Shown here: positions 12,085 to 22,628 of the stretch, one piece after another
Numbering within the stretch: the first letter of the stretch is position 1
Layout: each line of letters begins with the position of its first letter
Source: Phocoena phocoena
Lineage: Eukaryota > Chordata > Mammalia > Artiodactyla > Phocoenidae
Length of the DNA: 64,000 bases
Direction: 5' to 3'
NCBI RefSeq assembly: GCF_963924675.1
Contig: NC_089236.1
Location: forward strand, 28,977,319 to 29,041,318
Made by a program: the position numbers and the translations under genes
The notes under the pieces: generated by a model
Told to the model about the DNA's origin: nothing
Databases searched by the model: none
The model's input: the letters and a program-made list of their open reading frames with translations, nothing else

Positions 12085-12215
12085 TTTAGGTGTTCATTCA
12101 GTGAACTTTTGATGGCACTCTCTATGTACTAGGGATTGTAATTAGGTGTTGTAATATAGAAATAAAAATACAAATTGTGTTAGTAATGAAGAAAAACAAA
12201 TAAATAAGCAAATGT
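12085..12215 (+). repeat. Possible LINE2-type remnant
   Basis: A weak resemblance (ctctatgtactagggattg, tagaaataaaaatacaaatt) to the conserved 3' region of L2, in which a size-of-class phrase is followed by an A-rich run. The call is tentative. Confidence 0.35.
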
Positions 12216-13140
12216 AAAAATAATTTGTCTTTCTATGATCAAGATAATTTTTTAATATTTCAGAAAAACACTTGCGTACATAAAAATACCATATAACAGA
12301 ATGTATTATTACTGTCTTCAACTTTTAAGAAAACTTGTGTCAGTGAAAATATGATACATTGTGATTTACAACAACAACAAAATCCCTCAAATTTTTTGAA
12401 ACAATAAAAGAGGTATAACACCTGCTCTACAAAGAATGTTCCAAGTAGGGGAAGCTAAAGTGTCATGTATATGAGTCAGAAGCTGAATTAAATCTCTAAG
12501 AATCCAACTCCTTTCTCTATTGTAATCTACCACCTGAGGTGCCTGTTTCATCCTAAAATTATGATCTGTGGTAGTGAGCAAATTGCTGTAGTAGTGCCTG
12601 CTGTACCTTTGAATATCACACCATTTAACCAGGAGAATAATGATCCTTTAACCTTAGAATTTCCTAGCATATATTTACAACTTTATCTGATTGAATTGGG
12701 TCACATGCCCATTCCAGACCTAATAAAAATTACTGATGAAATTATACTGAACTGCTTAGACCTAGATCACAGGAAGAATTCCGTTCTCCTAAACAACATA
12801 GGCTTTATGGATAAAGGATGAATCTCCAGTGAAAGCTGAAATAGTTACCAAGAGAAGGAGAGTAATCACCATTACCATATACTGTTAAAATTTTTGCCTC
12901 TGACTTTTTTCACATATAATTTTCTTAATGGTTTCTAAATGTAGTCCCTATATCTAAGACATATATTTTATTTGTATTAAAAAGCTTAATCCAAAAAGGC
13001 TCTCATATGAATAAAAACTTTACATCAGATGTTATACTTTAGCATAATTGCTGAATTTAGTTTGGAAAATGTGTTAACCGATTATAGTCTATTGTACCTT
13101 ATATATTAATCATAGCTATAAGCATATATCTTTCAGCCTA
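12216..13140. other. AT-rich intergenic sequence, no gene seen
   Basis: Contains an 86-codon open frame at 12561-12821 on the plus strand. The translation has no recognisable domain, no nearby promoter or splice context, and ordinary A/T-rich composition, so I do not call it a gene. Nothing else stands out. Confidence 0.5.
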
Positions 13141-13144
13141 AAAG

Positions 13145-13222
13145 TATATATACATAATATATATATATTATGTATATGTGTATATATATATTATGTATAT
13201 GTATGTGTATATATATATATGC
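13145..13222. repeat. TA/TG-rich microsatellite with palindromic units
   Basis: Alternating TA with TATG/TGTA interruptions. The unit atacataatatatatat followed by attatgtat is an inverted repeat. Low-complexity DNA able to form hairpins. Confidence 0.9.
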
Positions 13223-13249
13223 TAGTGGAAATTTAAAATTGAAATGTGA

Positions 13250-13740
13250 ATAATTTTTCTTTCACTATGCCTGAGTCACCTTCTAACAGGCTGAACTCCC
13301 CACTGATGACAAAGATCATATCTGGAGATAGGAGGACTACCTGAAAGACATGGAAGGTGAAGAAAGCAAGCATTTATTTTGTCAGAGTGAGGAGAATTGG
13401 AAGAGACCAGGACAGAGTGAGTTCCCTGTGTTTATGATTTTAGGCTGAGGGAAGTCTATGGTCATAGCATGTCACATGATGGCAACATTTATAATAGAAA
13501 ACTATAGTATTTCTGACTGACCTGAAGAACTAGAGGACAGAGAGTGGGAAAATATAACTACTGAAAAATGAGGAAGGGGGGCTGGAAAAGAGGAAAAACA
13601 TAAGAAGAATCCCAAATTATTTTCATATACTGCCAAAGTCTCCAGATGATTCCTGAACTACCTATGAGTAGGTCCAACTAAAAGTAGCTCACAACTAATG
13701 AAAACAAAACAAAACAAAATGAAAACCAGAACTGATTTTT
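13250..13740. other. Unassigned non-coding block, slightly higher GC
   Basis: This stretch has a more balanced composition than its neighbours (for example ggctgaactccccactgatg, agaggacagagagtgggaaa). That suggests an old repeat insertion, but I cannot match it to a family and see no coding frame. Confidence 0.3.
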
Positions 13741-13824
13741 GACTTGTCAACCACCATGAAGATACATAGAGTGCAATTTGATTCTAACCAGGTTAACTGC
13801 CTTGTAAAACAAAACTAATTTTGT

Positions 13825-14452
13825 TGTTTGCATTATTGGCATTACTTATATTAGCCAAGATAGGGAGGTAACTCGTGTCATTGATGGATGAATAGATTAA
13901 AAAATATGATATATATTTATATATCATATATGTATATATATATATATATATATAATAGAATATTATTCAGCAATAAAAAGGAATCTTATCATTTGCAAAA
14001 AATATAGATGGGCTTGAGAACATTATTTAAGAGAAATAAATCATACAGAGAAAGACAAATACCATATAATCTCACTTATATGTGTAATAAAACACACACA
14101 CACTCACAAAACAGCTCATAGTTACAGAGAAGAGACTGATAGTTGCCAAATGCTGGAAGTGAGGGGTGGGTAAAATGGGTGAATGGGGTAAAAGATACCA
14201 ACTTCCAGCTATAAAGTAAGTCTTAGGATGTAATGTACAGCTTCATGACTATAGTTAATAATACTGTGTTGCATATTTGAAAGTTGCTAAGAGAGCAAAT
14301 CTTGAAAGTTCTCATCACAAGAAAAATAATGCGTAACTATGTATGGGGACAGTTGTTAACTAGATTTATTGTACTGATTATTTCCCAATATATACAAATA
14401 TCAAATAATTATATTTTACACCTGAAACTAATATAATGTTCATTTTATAAAA
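13825..14452 (+). mobile_element. Old L1 fragment: end of ORF2 plus 3' UTR
   Basis: From tagccaagatagggaggtaa through agaatattattcagcaataa and aagacaaataccatataatc the sequence follows the C-terminal end of L1 ORF2, in heavily mutated form. It continues into the old-type 3' UTR (gttacagagaagagactgat, agtctatgtac-like region, then aaatatcaaataattatatt near 14397). It is older and of a different 3' UTR type from L1-A to L1-D. A TA-rich microsatellite has grown at about 13903-13953 inside it. Confidence 0.8.
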
Positions 14453-14569
14453 GAAGTGCTATTTGAAGATAAAAAGTACTTCTTCAGAGAGCTGTAACAG
14501 AGTCTAGAGTCTAACTCTATTGCAATATTATTTAGTTGCAATCTGAAATTTTGCAATATGCACACACAA

Positions 14570-14805
14570 ATACACCCAAAGCAAATATGTGCTCAAGGGA
14601 AATGGCAAAGGCCATACCCAAGATGATACAGATATTGAAATGATCAGAAAAGGAATATAAAGCAGCTATTATAACTATGTACAAGAAAGTAGGAAGGTTA
14701 AGTGAAAACATGCATAAAATGGATGAAAAGATAAGAAATTCCAACAGAGAAAAAGAGTCTATGTAACAGAACCAAATAGAAAATTTAAACATTTCTAGCT
14801 GTCTG
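14570..14805 (+). mobile_element. Old L1 fragment: ORF1 N-terminal region
   Basis: The text agatgatacagatattgaaa, ggaatataaagcagctatta, aacatgcataaaatggatga and aaccaaatagaaaatttaaa matches the start of the ORF1 coiled-coil region of ancient mammalian L1. There is no intact frame. It lies just downstream of the 3' UTR piece ending at 14452, so it probably belongs to a separate copy. Confidence 0.6.
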
Positions 14806-14965
14806 TTATTTTTGTCCACATTTCTATGAGTTTATTTAATTAAGAATAAATGTAATAGATTGACGTGATCTGTAAAGATATTAATACTATGACAAATATA
14901 TTATACATACTTATCAAGTTTTGAGTCAACATATGTTAAATATTTTATTAAAAATTTTCACTTAA

Positions 14966-15177
14966 GGGGCTTCCCTGGAGGCACAGTGGTTGAGCGTCTG
15001 CCTGCCGATGCAGGGGACATGAGTTCCCACCCTGGTCTGGGAATATCCCACATGCCACGGAGTGGCTGGGCCCGTGAGCCATGACTGCTGAGCCTGTGCA
15101 TCCAGAGCCTGTGCTCCGCAACGGGAGAGGCCACACAGTGAGAGACCTGCATATCGCAAAAAAAAAAAAAAAAAAAA
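14966..15177 (+). mobile_element. Short CHR-type SINE
   Basis: About 210 bp, reading ggggcttccctggaggcaca, ctgcctgccgatgcagggga, gagcctgtgctccgcaacgg, agaggccacacagtgagaga, then a 19-base poly(A). tRNA-related 5' part with internal pol III promoter boxes (box B degraded to gagttcccacc). Flanking duplication is weak: only ttcac, preceded by A/T, is shared (14957-14961 and 15179-15183). The internal deletion relative to the long CHR-1 copies defines the short cetacean-type subfamily. Confidence 0.92.
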
Positions 15178-15183
15178 TTCACA

Positions 15184-15665
15184 AGACCTGGAGAGTCACT
15201 CAATTCATCATTAATTGTATTTAGTAATGTATTTGGTGGCTGATCATTTTGCACAAATAGCTGGAAAACTTTGGTACAAAAATATATATATTGTATTTAA
15301 TTTTGCTTTCTATTTTCTCTGTTTCAATGTGTTTTTTAAGGAATTTTCTTTCAAAAAGAGCAGCCCTCAATTACTTTCTAAATAAAAATCATATATATTT
15401 CCAAAATAGTTTTTAAATTTAGTATTATTTTTTATTGGTTATTATTGTTGACTCAGGAGAGTCGTTTACAACCATACCAGAGTTTTTGAAAGTAGAGACA
15501 TATATTGTAATCTAAACCTTGTCATTAATTCCTCAGATATGCTCAGAATACCTTTTTACTGCTTTCTGACTTGGTTCCCTTGTCTTTCAAACATAGATAA
15601 TGTTATCATTTCTAGCCTTACTTAATTAACATGGTTTTCACAGCGAGGAAATAAATAAGGCCTAT
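15184..15665. other. AT-rich intergenic sequence, no gene seen
   Basis: No repeat family or coding frame recognised. Confidence 0.5.
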
Positions 15666-15690
15666 AAAACTTGTTTGGGGGGCTTCCGGG

Positions 15691-15697
15691 AAGATGG
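15691..15697 (+). promoter_or_regulatory. Putative YY1-type site at L1-A 5' end
   Basis: AAGATGG lies about 12 bases from the element's first base. In human L1 a YY1 site at the same place positions transcription initiation (established). The equivalent position is aaggtgg in L1-B, and aagatgg and aaaatgg on the minus strands of L1-C and L1-D. Its role in this species is inferred. Confidence 0.45.
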
Positions 15698-16360
15698 TGG
15701 AAGAGTAAGAGGTGGAGATCACCTTCTTCCCCACAGATACACCAGAAATAAATCTACACGTGGAAAAACTCCTACAGAACACCTACTGAATGAGGCAGAT
15801 GACCTCAGATCTCCCAAAAGGTGCGCAAGGAGAGGGGATTAAGAACGCTGCTTAAAGGAGCTCCAGAGACGGGCGTGAGCCCCAGAGACGGGCATGAGAT
15901 GCTAAGGCTGCTGCTGCCGCCACCAAGAAGCCTGTGTGCGAGCACAGGTCACCATACACACACCCCTTCAGTGGAGCCTGTGCAGCCCCCCACTGCCAGG
16001 GTCCTGGGATCCAGGGACAACTCCCCTGGGAGAACGAATGGCATGCCTCAGGCTGGTGTAACGTCACACCGGCCTCTCCCGCTGCAGGCTCACCCCGCAC
16101 TCCATGCCCCTCCCTCCACCCCAGGCCTGAGTGAGCCAGAGCCCCCGAATCAGAGGCTCCTATAACTCCGTCCTGTATGAGCAAAGAACAGATGTCCTCC
16201 TGCGACCTACACGTAGAGGTGGGGCCAAATCCAAAGTTGATCCCCTGGGAGCTGTGAGAACAAAGAAGAGAAAGAGAAATCTCTCCCAGCAGTCTCAGAA
16301 GCAGCGGATTAAAGCTCCACAATCAACTTGATGTACCCTGCATCTGTGGAATACATGAAT

Positions 16361-16975
16361 AGACAACAAATCATCCCAAATTGAGACGGTGGACTTTGAC
16401 AGCAAGATTTATGATTTTTTCCCCTTTTCCTCTTTTTGTGAGTGTGTATGTATATGCTTCTATTTGAGATTTTGTCTGTATAGCTTTGCTTCCACCATTT
16501 CTCCTAGGGTTCTATCCATCTTTTTTCTTTTTAATTATTTTTCTTAATAATTATTTTTATTTTAATAACTTTATTTTAGTTTATCTTCTTTCTTTCTTTC
16601 CTTCCTTCCCTCTTTTAGACAACAAATCATCCCAAATTGAGGAGGTGGACTTTGAGAGCAAGATTTATGATTTTTTCCACTTTTCCTCTTTTAGTGAGTG
16701 TTTATGCGTATGCTTCTGTGTGAGATTTTGTCTGTAAAGCTTTGCTTCCACCATTTGTCCTAGGGTATTATCCATCCTTTTTTTTTTTTTTCTCTTAATA
16801 ATTATTTATTCATTTTAATAACTTTATTATATTTTACTTTATATTCTTTCTTTCTTTTTTCCTTCCTTCCCTCCTTCCTTCCTTCCTTCCTCCTTCCCTC
16901 CCTCCCTCCTTTCTTTCCTTCTTTCTTTCTTTCTTCCTTTCTTTCTTTCTACCTCTACTAATTCTTTCTTTCTAC
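16361..16975 (+). repeat. L1-A 5' UTR tandem duplication and polypyrimidine tract
   Basis: A unit starting agacaacaaatcatcccaaa and containing tttgacagcaagatttatga, then ttctatccatc, occurs at 16361-16616 and again from 16617, a period of 256 bp. Each copy ends in a cttt/cttcc-rich tract; the second runs to about 16975 and is almost pure pyrimidine. L1-B has the same duplication, while L1-C and L1-D have one unit. Confidence 0.9.
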
Positions 16976-17492
16976 TTTTTCTCCCTTTTATTCTGAGCCA
17001 TGTGGATGAAAGGTTCTCGGTGTTGCAGACAGGAGTCAGTGCTGTGCCTCTGAGGAGGGAGAGCCAACTTCAGGACACTGGTCCACAAGAGACCTTCCAG
17101 CTCCACATGGTATCAAATGACGAAAATCTCCCAGAGATCTCCATCTCACCACAAGTACCCAGCTTCACTCAATGACCAGCAAGCTACAGTGGAGGACATC
17201 CTATGCCAAACAACTAGCAAGACAGGAACACAACCTCACCCATTAGCAGAGAGGCTGCCTAAAATCATAAGTCCACAGACACCCCAAAACACACCAACAG
17301 ACATGGACCTGACCACCAGAAAGACAAGATCCAGCCTCATCCACCAGAGCACAGGCACTAGTCCCCTCCACCAGGAAGCCTACACAACCCACTGAAGCAA
17401 CATTAGCCACTGGGGACAGACATCAAAAACAATGGGAACTATGAACCTGCAGCCTGCAAAAAGGAGACCCCAAACACAGTAAGATAGGGAAA

Positions 17493-18367
17493 ATGATAAG
17501 ACAGAAAAACACACAGCAGATGACGGAGCAAGATAAAAATGCACCAGACCTAACAAATGAAGAGGAAATAGGCAGTCTACCTGAAAAAGTATTCAGAATA
17601 ATGATAGTAAAGAGGATCCAAAATCTTGGAAATAGAGTACAGAAAATGCAAGAAACATTTAACAAGGACCTGGAAGAACTAATGATGAAACGAATAACAA
17701 TGAACAACACAATAAATGAAATTAAAAATACTCTAGATGGGATCAATAGCAGAATAACTGAGGCAGAAGAATGGATAAGTGACCTGGAAGATAAAATAGC
17801 AGAAATAACTACTGCAGAGCAGAAAAAAGGAAAAAGAATGAAAAGAACTGAGGACAGTCTCAGAGACCTCTGGGACAACATTAAATGCACTAGCATTCGA
17901 ATTATAGGGGTTCCAGAAGAAGAAGAGAAAAAGGAAGGGACTGGGACAATATTTGAAGAGATTATAGTTGAATAATATGGGAAAGGAAATAATCTAGTCC
18001 AGGAAGCACAGAGAGTCCAATACAGGATAAATCCAAGGAGAAATATGCCAAGACACATATTAATCAAACTATCAAAAATTAAATACAAAGAAAACATATA
18101 AAAAAGGGAAAAAGAACAAATAACACACAAGGAAATCCCCATAAGGTTAACAACTGATCCTTCAGCAGAAACTCTGCAAGCCAGAAGGGACTGGCAGGAC
18201 ATATTTAAAGTGATGAAGGAGAAAAAACCACAACCAAGTTTACTCTACCCATCAGGGATCTCGTTCAGATTTGATGGAGAAATTAAAACCTTTCAGACAA
18301 GCAAAAGCTGAGAGAGTTCAGCAAAACAAAACCAGCTTTACAACAAATGCTAAAGGAACTTCTCTAG
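17493..18367 (+). pseudogene. L1-A ORF1 pseudogene
   Basis: L1 ORF1 relic. Starts MIRQKNTQQMTEQDK and stays open to 17975. It includes the coiled coil (KMQETFNKDLEELMMK, EAEEWISDLEDKI) and the start of the RNA-recognition domain (NIKCTSIRIIGVPEEE). At 17970 a small deletion replaces the segment that reads VENFPNMGKEIVNQ in L1-B, shifts the frame and gives an early stop. Downstream the CTD remains recognisable in other frames (KIKYKENI, SAETLQARRDW) to the family TAG at 18365-18367. Total 875 nt against 894 in L1-B and L1-C. Confidence 0.9.
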
Positions 18368-18426
18368 GTAAGAAACACAAGAGAAGGAAAAGACCTACTA
18401 TAAGGAGCCCAAAACAATTAAGAAAA

Positions 18427-20142
18427 AGGAAATAGGAACATATATATCAATAATAACCTTAAATGTAAAAGGATTAAATGCTCCCAGGCAAAGACACAGA
18501 CTGGCTGAATGGATACAAAAACAAGACCCTTATATTTGCTTTCTAAAAGAGACCCACTTCAGACCAAGAAACACATACAGACTGAAAGTAAGGGGATGGA
18601 AAAAGATATTTCATGCAGATGGAAAACAAAAGAAAGCTGGGGTAGCAATTCTCATATCAGAAAAAATAGACTTTAAAATAAAGACTATTAGAAGAGACAA
18701 AGAAGGAAACTACATAAGGATAAAGGGATCAATCCAAGAAGAAGATATAACAATTGTAAATATTTATGCACCCAACATAGGAGCACCTCAATACATAAGG
18801 CAAATACTAACAGCCATAAAAGGGGAAATCGACAGGAACACATTCAGAGTAGGGGACTTAAACACCACACTTTCACCAATGGACAGATCATCCAAAATGA
18901 AAATAAATAATGAAACACAAGCTTTAAATGATACATTAAACAAGATGGACTTAAATGATATTGATAGGACATTCCCTCCAAAGGGAATTTTTCTCAAGTG
19001 CTCATGGAACATTCTCCAGGAAAGTTCATATCTTGGGTCACAAATCAAGCCTTGGAAAATTTAAGAAAATTAAAATTGTATCAAGCATTGTTTCTGACCA
19101 CTATGCTATGAGACTAGATATCAATTACAGGCAAAGATCTGTAAAAAATACAAACACATGGAGGCTAAACAATACACTACTTAATAACGAAGTAATCAAT
19201 GAAGAAATAAAAGAGGAAATCAAAAAATACCTAGAAACAAATGACCATGGAGACACGATGACCTAAAATCCATGGGATGTAGGAAAAGCAGTTCTAAGAG
19301 GGAAGTTTATAGCAATACAATCCTACCTTAAGAAACAGGAAACATCTCGAATAAACAACCTCACCTTGCACCTAAAGCAATTAGAGACAGAAGGACAAAA
19401 AAACCCAAAGATAACAGAAGGAAAGAAATAATAAAAATCAGTTCAGAAATAAATGAAAAAGAAATGAAGGAAACAATAGCAAAGATCAATAAAACTAAAA
19501 ACTGGCTCTTTGAGAAGAAAAACAAAATTGATAAACCATTAGTCAGACTCATCAAGAAAAACAAGGAAAAGACTCAAATCAATAGAATTAGAAATGAAAA
19601 AGCAGAAGTAACAACTGACAATGCAGAAATACCAATGGTCATGAGAGATTACTGTAAGCAACTCTGCCAAAAAAATGGAAAACCTGGAAGAAATGGACAA
19701 ATTCTTAGAAATGCACAACCTGCCAAGACTGAATCAGGAAGAAATAGTAAATATGAACAGATCAATCACAAGCACTGAAATTGAAACTGATTGAAAATTT
19801 TCCAACAAACAAAAGCCCAGGACCAGAAGGCTTCACAGGCGAATTCTATCAAACATATAGAGAAGAGCTAACACCTATCCTTCTCAAACTCTTCCAAAAT
19901 ATAACAGAGGGAAGAACACTCTCAATCTCATCCTACGAGGCCACCATCACCCTGATACTAAAACCAGACAAGGATTTCACAAAGAAAGAAAACTATAGGT
20001 CAATATCACTGATGATCATAGATGCAAAATTCCTCAACAAAATAGTAGCAAACAGAATCCAACAGCACATTAAAAGGATCATACACCATGATCAAGTGGG
20101 GTTTATCCCAGGAATGCAAGGCTTCTTCAATATATGCAAATC
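18427..20142 (+). pseudogene. L1-A ORF2 pseudogene, 5' part (endonuclease, start of RT)
   Basis: N-terminal part of L1 ORF2, a two-domain protein with an APE-type endonuclease that nicks the target and a reverse transcriptase that copies L1 RNA there. The start codon is lost: agg stands where L1-B has atg. The conserved endonuclease glutamate motif reads KETH instead of QETH, and GDLN replaces GDFN (near 18860). Several stops and shifts follow, for example the TAA after DTMT near 19264. RT-domain blocks ([25 protein letters not shown]) are readable to 20130, where L1-B interrupts the gene. The remainder resumes at 27791. Confidence 0.9.
20131..20142 (+). repeat. Target-site duplication of L1-B, left copy
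   Basis: tatatgcaaatc, part of L1-A ORF2. The right copy is at 27779-27790. The 12-bp match places both L1-B ends exactly. Confidence 0.95.
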
Positions 20143-20807
20143 GGGGGGACCTTGAAGGTGGCGGAAGAGTAAGACGTGGAGATCGCCTTCCTCCCCACGG
20201 ATACACCAGAAATACATCTACACGTGGAACAACTCCTACAGAACACCTACTGAAGGCTGGCAGAAGACCTCAGACCTCCCAAAAGGCAAGAAACTCCCCA
20301 CGTACCTGGGTAGGGCAAAAGAAAAAAAGAAAAAACAGAGACAAAAGAATAAGGACGGCACCTGCACCAGTGGGAGGGAGCTGTGAAGGAGGAAAAGTTT
20401 CCACACACTAGGAAGCCCCTCCGCCGGCGGAGACTGTGGGAGGCGGAGGGGGGAGCTTCGGGACCGCGGAGTAGGGCACAGCGACGGGTGCGGAGGGCAA
20501 AGTGGGGAGATTCCTGCACAGATGATCGGTGGCGACCGGCACTCACCAACCCGAGAGGCTTGTCTGCTCACCCGCCGGGGCGGACAGGGCTGCGAGCTGA
20601 GGCTCGGGTTTCGGTTTTGGACGGAGCGCAGGGAGAGGACTGGGGTTGGCGGCTTGAACATAGCCTGAAGGGGTTAGTGCACCATGACTAGCCGGGAGGG
20701 AGTTCGGGGAAAAGCCTGCACCTGCCGAAGAGGCAAGAGACTTTTTCTTCCCTCTTTGTTTCCTGGTGCACGAGGAGAGGGGTTTAAGAGCGCTGCTTAA
20801 AGGAACT

Positions 20808-20979
20808 CCAGAGACGGGCGCGAGTCGCGGCTAAAAGCGCGAACCCCAGAGACGGGCGCGAGCCGTGGCTAAAAGCGCGAACCCCAGAGACAGGCGTGAG
20901 CCGCAGCTAAAAGCGCGAACCCCAGAGACAGGCGTGAGCCGCGGCTAAAACCACGGACCCCAGAGATAGGCGGGAGACG
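20808..20979 (+). repeat. 38-bp tandem repeat in L1-B 5' UTR (four copies plus partial)
   Basis: Units begin at 20808, 20846, 20884, 20922 and 20960 (partial), exactly 38 bp apart. Each reads ccagagacgggcgcgag, then cgcggctaaaagcgcga with few changes. The corresponding places in L1-A (about 15866), L1-X (about 1755), L1-C (about 46800) and L1-D (about 59010) hold only one to two degenerate units. The expansion is therefore specific to this copy or its subfamily. Confidence 0.93.
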
Positions 20980-21449
20980 CTAAGGCTGCTGCTGCCGCCA
21001 CCAAGGGGCCTGTGTGCGAGCACAGGTCACTCTCCACACCCCTCTTCCGTGGAGCCTGTGCAGCCCGCCACTGCCAGGTTCCCGGGATCCAGGGACAACT
21101 TCCCCGGGAGTACACACGGCGGGCCTCAGGCTGGTGCAACGTCACGCCGGCCTCTGCCGCCACAGGCCCGCCCCGCACGCAGTGCCCCTCCTTCCCCCAT
21201 CCCCCAACCCCCGGCCTGAGTGAGCCGGAGCCCCCGAATCAGCGGCTCCCTTAACCCCGTCCTGTCTGAGCAAAAAACAGACGCCCTCCAGCGACCTACA
21301 CGCAGAGGCAGGGCCAAATCCGAAGCTGAGCTCCTGTGAGCTGTGAGAACAAAGAAGAGAAAGGGAAATCTCTCCCAGCAGCCACAGAAGCAGCGGATTA
21401 AAGCTCCACAATCAACGTGATATACCCTGCATCTGTGGAATACCCGAAT

Positions 21450-22110
21450 AGACAAGGAATGATCCCAAATTGAAGAGGTGGAATTTAGGAGCGAGATCTA
21501 TGATTTTTTTCACTTTTCCTCTTTTTGTGAATGTGTACGTGTAGGCTTCTGTGTGAGATCTTGTCTGTATACTCTTGCTTCCACCATTTTTCCTAGGGCT
21601 CTATCCGTCCATGGTTTAAAAAACATTTTTTTTTCTTAATAAGTAATTTTAATTGTAATAACTTTATTATACTTTACCTTCATTCTTTCTTTCTTTCTTT
21701 CCTTCCTTCCTTCCCTCCTTTACACAACGAATCACCCCAAATTGAGGAGGTGGTCTCTGAGAGCAAGATTTATTATTTTTCCCCCTTTACCTCTTTTTGT
21801 GAACGTGTATGTTTATGATTCTGTGTAAGATTTTCTCTGTATAGCTTTGCTTCCAACATTTGTCCTAAGGTTCTATCTGTCCCTTTTTTTTTTTTCTAAA
21901 TATTTTTTAATTCAATAACTATATTATATTTTATTTTATTTTTACTGTATCTTCTTTCTTTCTGTCTTTTTTCCTTCTTTCCCTCCTTCCTTCCTTCCTT
22001 CCTCCCTCCCTCTCTCCCTCCTTTCTTTCCTTCTTTGCTTCTTTCTTCCTTCCTTCCTTTCCTCCTTTCCTTCTTTCTTTCCTCATACTTCTACTAATTC
22101 TCTCTACTTT
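21450..22110 (+). repeat. L1-B 5' UTR duplicated module and pyrimidine tracts
   Basis: A module beginning agacaaggaatgatccc at 21450 is repeated from 21722 (acacaacgaatcacccc), a period of about 272 bp. Each copy is followed by a ttctttct/ccttcc tract, with the longest run at about 21950-22085. It is homologous to the duplication in L1-A. Confidence 0.88.
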
Positions 22111-22628
22111 TCCTCCCTTTTATTCTGAGCCGTGTGGATGAAAGACTCTTGGTGCTCCAGCCCAGGAATCAGGGCTCTGCCTCTGAGGTAGGAGAGCCAA
22201 CTTCAGGACACTGGTCAACAAGAGACCTCCCAGCTCCACATAATATTAAACGGTGGAAATCTCCCAGAGACCTCCATCTTAACACCAGCACCCAGCTTCA
22301 CTCAACGACCAGCAAGCCACAGTGCTGGACAACCTATGCCAAACAACTAGCAAAACAGGAACACAACCCCACCCATTAGCAGAGAGGCTGCCTAAAATCA
22401 TAATAGGGCCACAGACACCCCAAAACACACCACCAGATGTAAACCTGCCCACTAGAAAGACAAGATACAGCCTCATTCAGCACAACACAGGCACTAGTCC
22501 CCTCCACCAGGAAGCCTACACAACCCACTGAAACAACCTTAGCCACTGGAGACAGACATCAAAATCAACGGGAACTATGAATGTGCAGCCTGCAAAAAGG
22601 AGACCCCAAACACAGTAAGATAAGCAAA

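Larger units (their letters stand above)
15680..20142 (+). mobile_element. L1-A, 5' segment (5' UTR, ORF1, first part of ORF2)
   Basis: Left part of a full-length plus-strand L1 interrupted by L1-B. It begins ggcttccgggaagatggtgg, preceded by the target-site duplication aaaacttgtttggg (15666-15679), which recurs at 29883-29896 after the 3' segment. The two halves therefore belong to one insertion. The 5' UTR has lost about 485 bp at about 15820 relative to L1-B and carries a 256-bp tandem duplication (16361-16616 and 16617 onward). ORF1 spans 17493-18367 and ORF2 begins near 18427. The segment ends at tatatgcaaatc (20131-20142), the target site of L1-B. Confidence 0.95.
20143..22140 (+). promoter_or_regulatory. 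L1-B 5' UTR / internal promoter region
   Basis: About 2.4 kb precede ORF1. The first 1.27 kb (to about 21410) is strikingly rich in G, C and CpG (gccggcggag, ggaccgcgga, gcgcgagtcgcgg) in an otherwise A/T-rich window, so it looks like a CpG island that has not yet decayed. L1 5' UTRs carry an internal pol II promoter (established). The 38-bp repeats and the duplicated pyrimidine module lie inside it. The human-like antisense promoter activity cannot be judged from sequence. Confidence 0.7.

Noticed and set aside
12561..12821. An 86-codon plus-strand open frame with a mixed amino-acid composition
   Set aside because: No domain, homologue or splice/promoter context that I recognise, and its length is within chance for A/T-rich DNA of this size.
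17423..18202. A 259-codon minus-strand open frame, one of the longest in the window
   Set aside because: It is exactly antisense to L1-A ORF1 (17493-18367). Equivalent hydrophobic-looking frames occur antisense to every ORF1 copy, reflecting the A-rich sense strand. No independent gene evidence.
20236..20661. A 141-codon minus-strand open frame in GC-rich sequence
   Set aside because: Lies in the L1-B 5' UTR antisense strand, proline/serine/arginine-rich as expected from GC composition. A matching frame in L1-C and L1-D is due to sequence homology, not shown constraint.
20808..20979. Regular 38-bp repeats that could suggest a CRISPR-like array
   Set aside because: Units are directly adjacent without spacers, lie in a L1 promoter, and the genome is mammalian.
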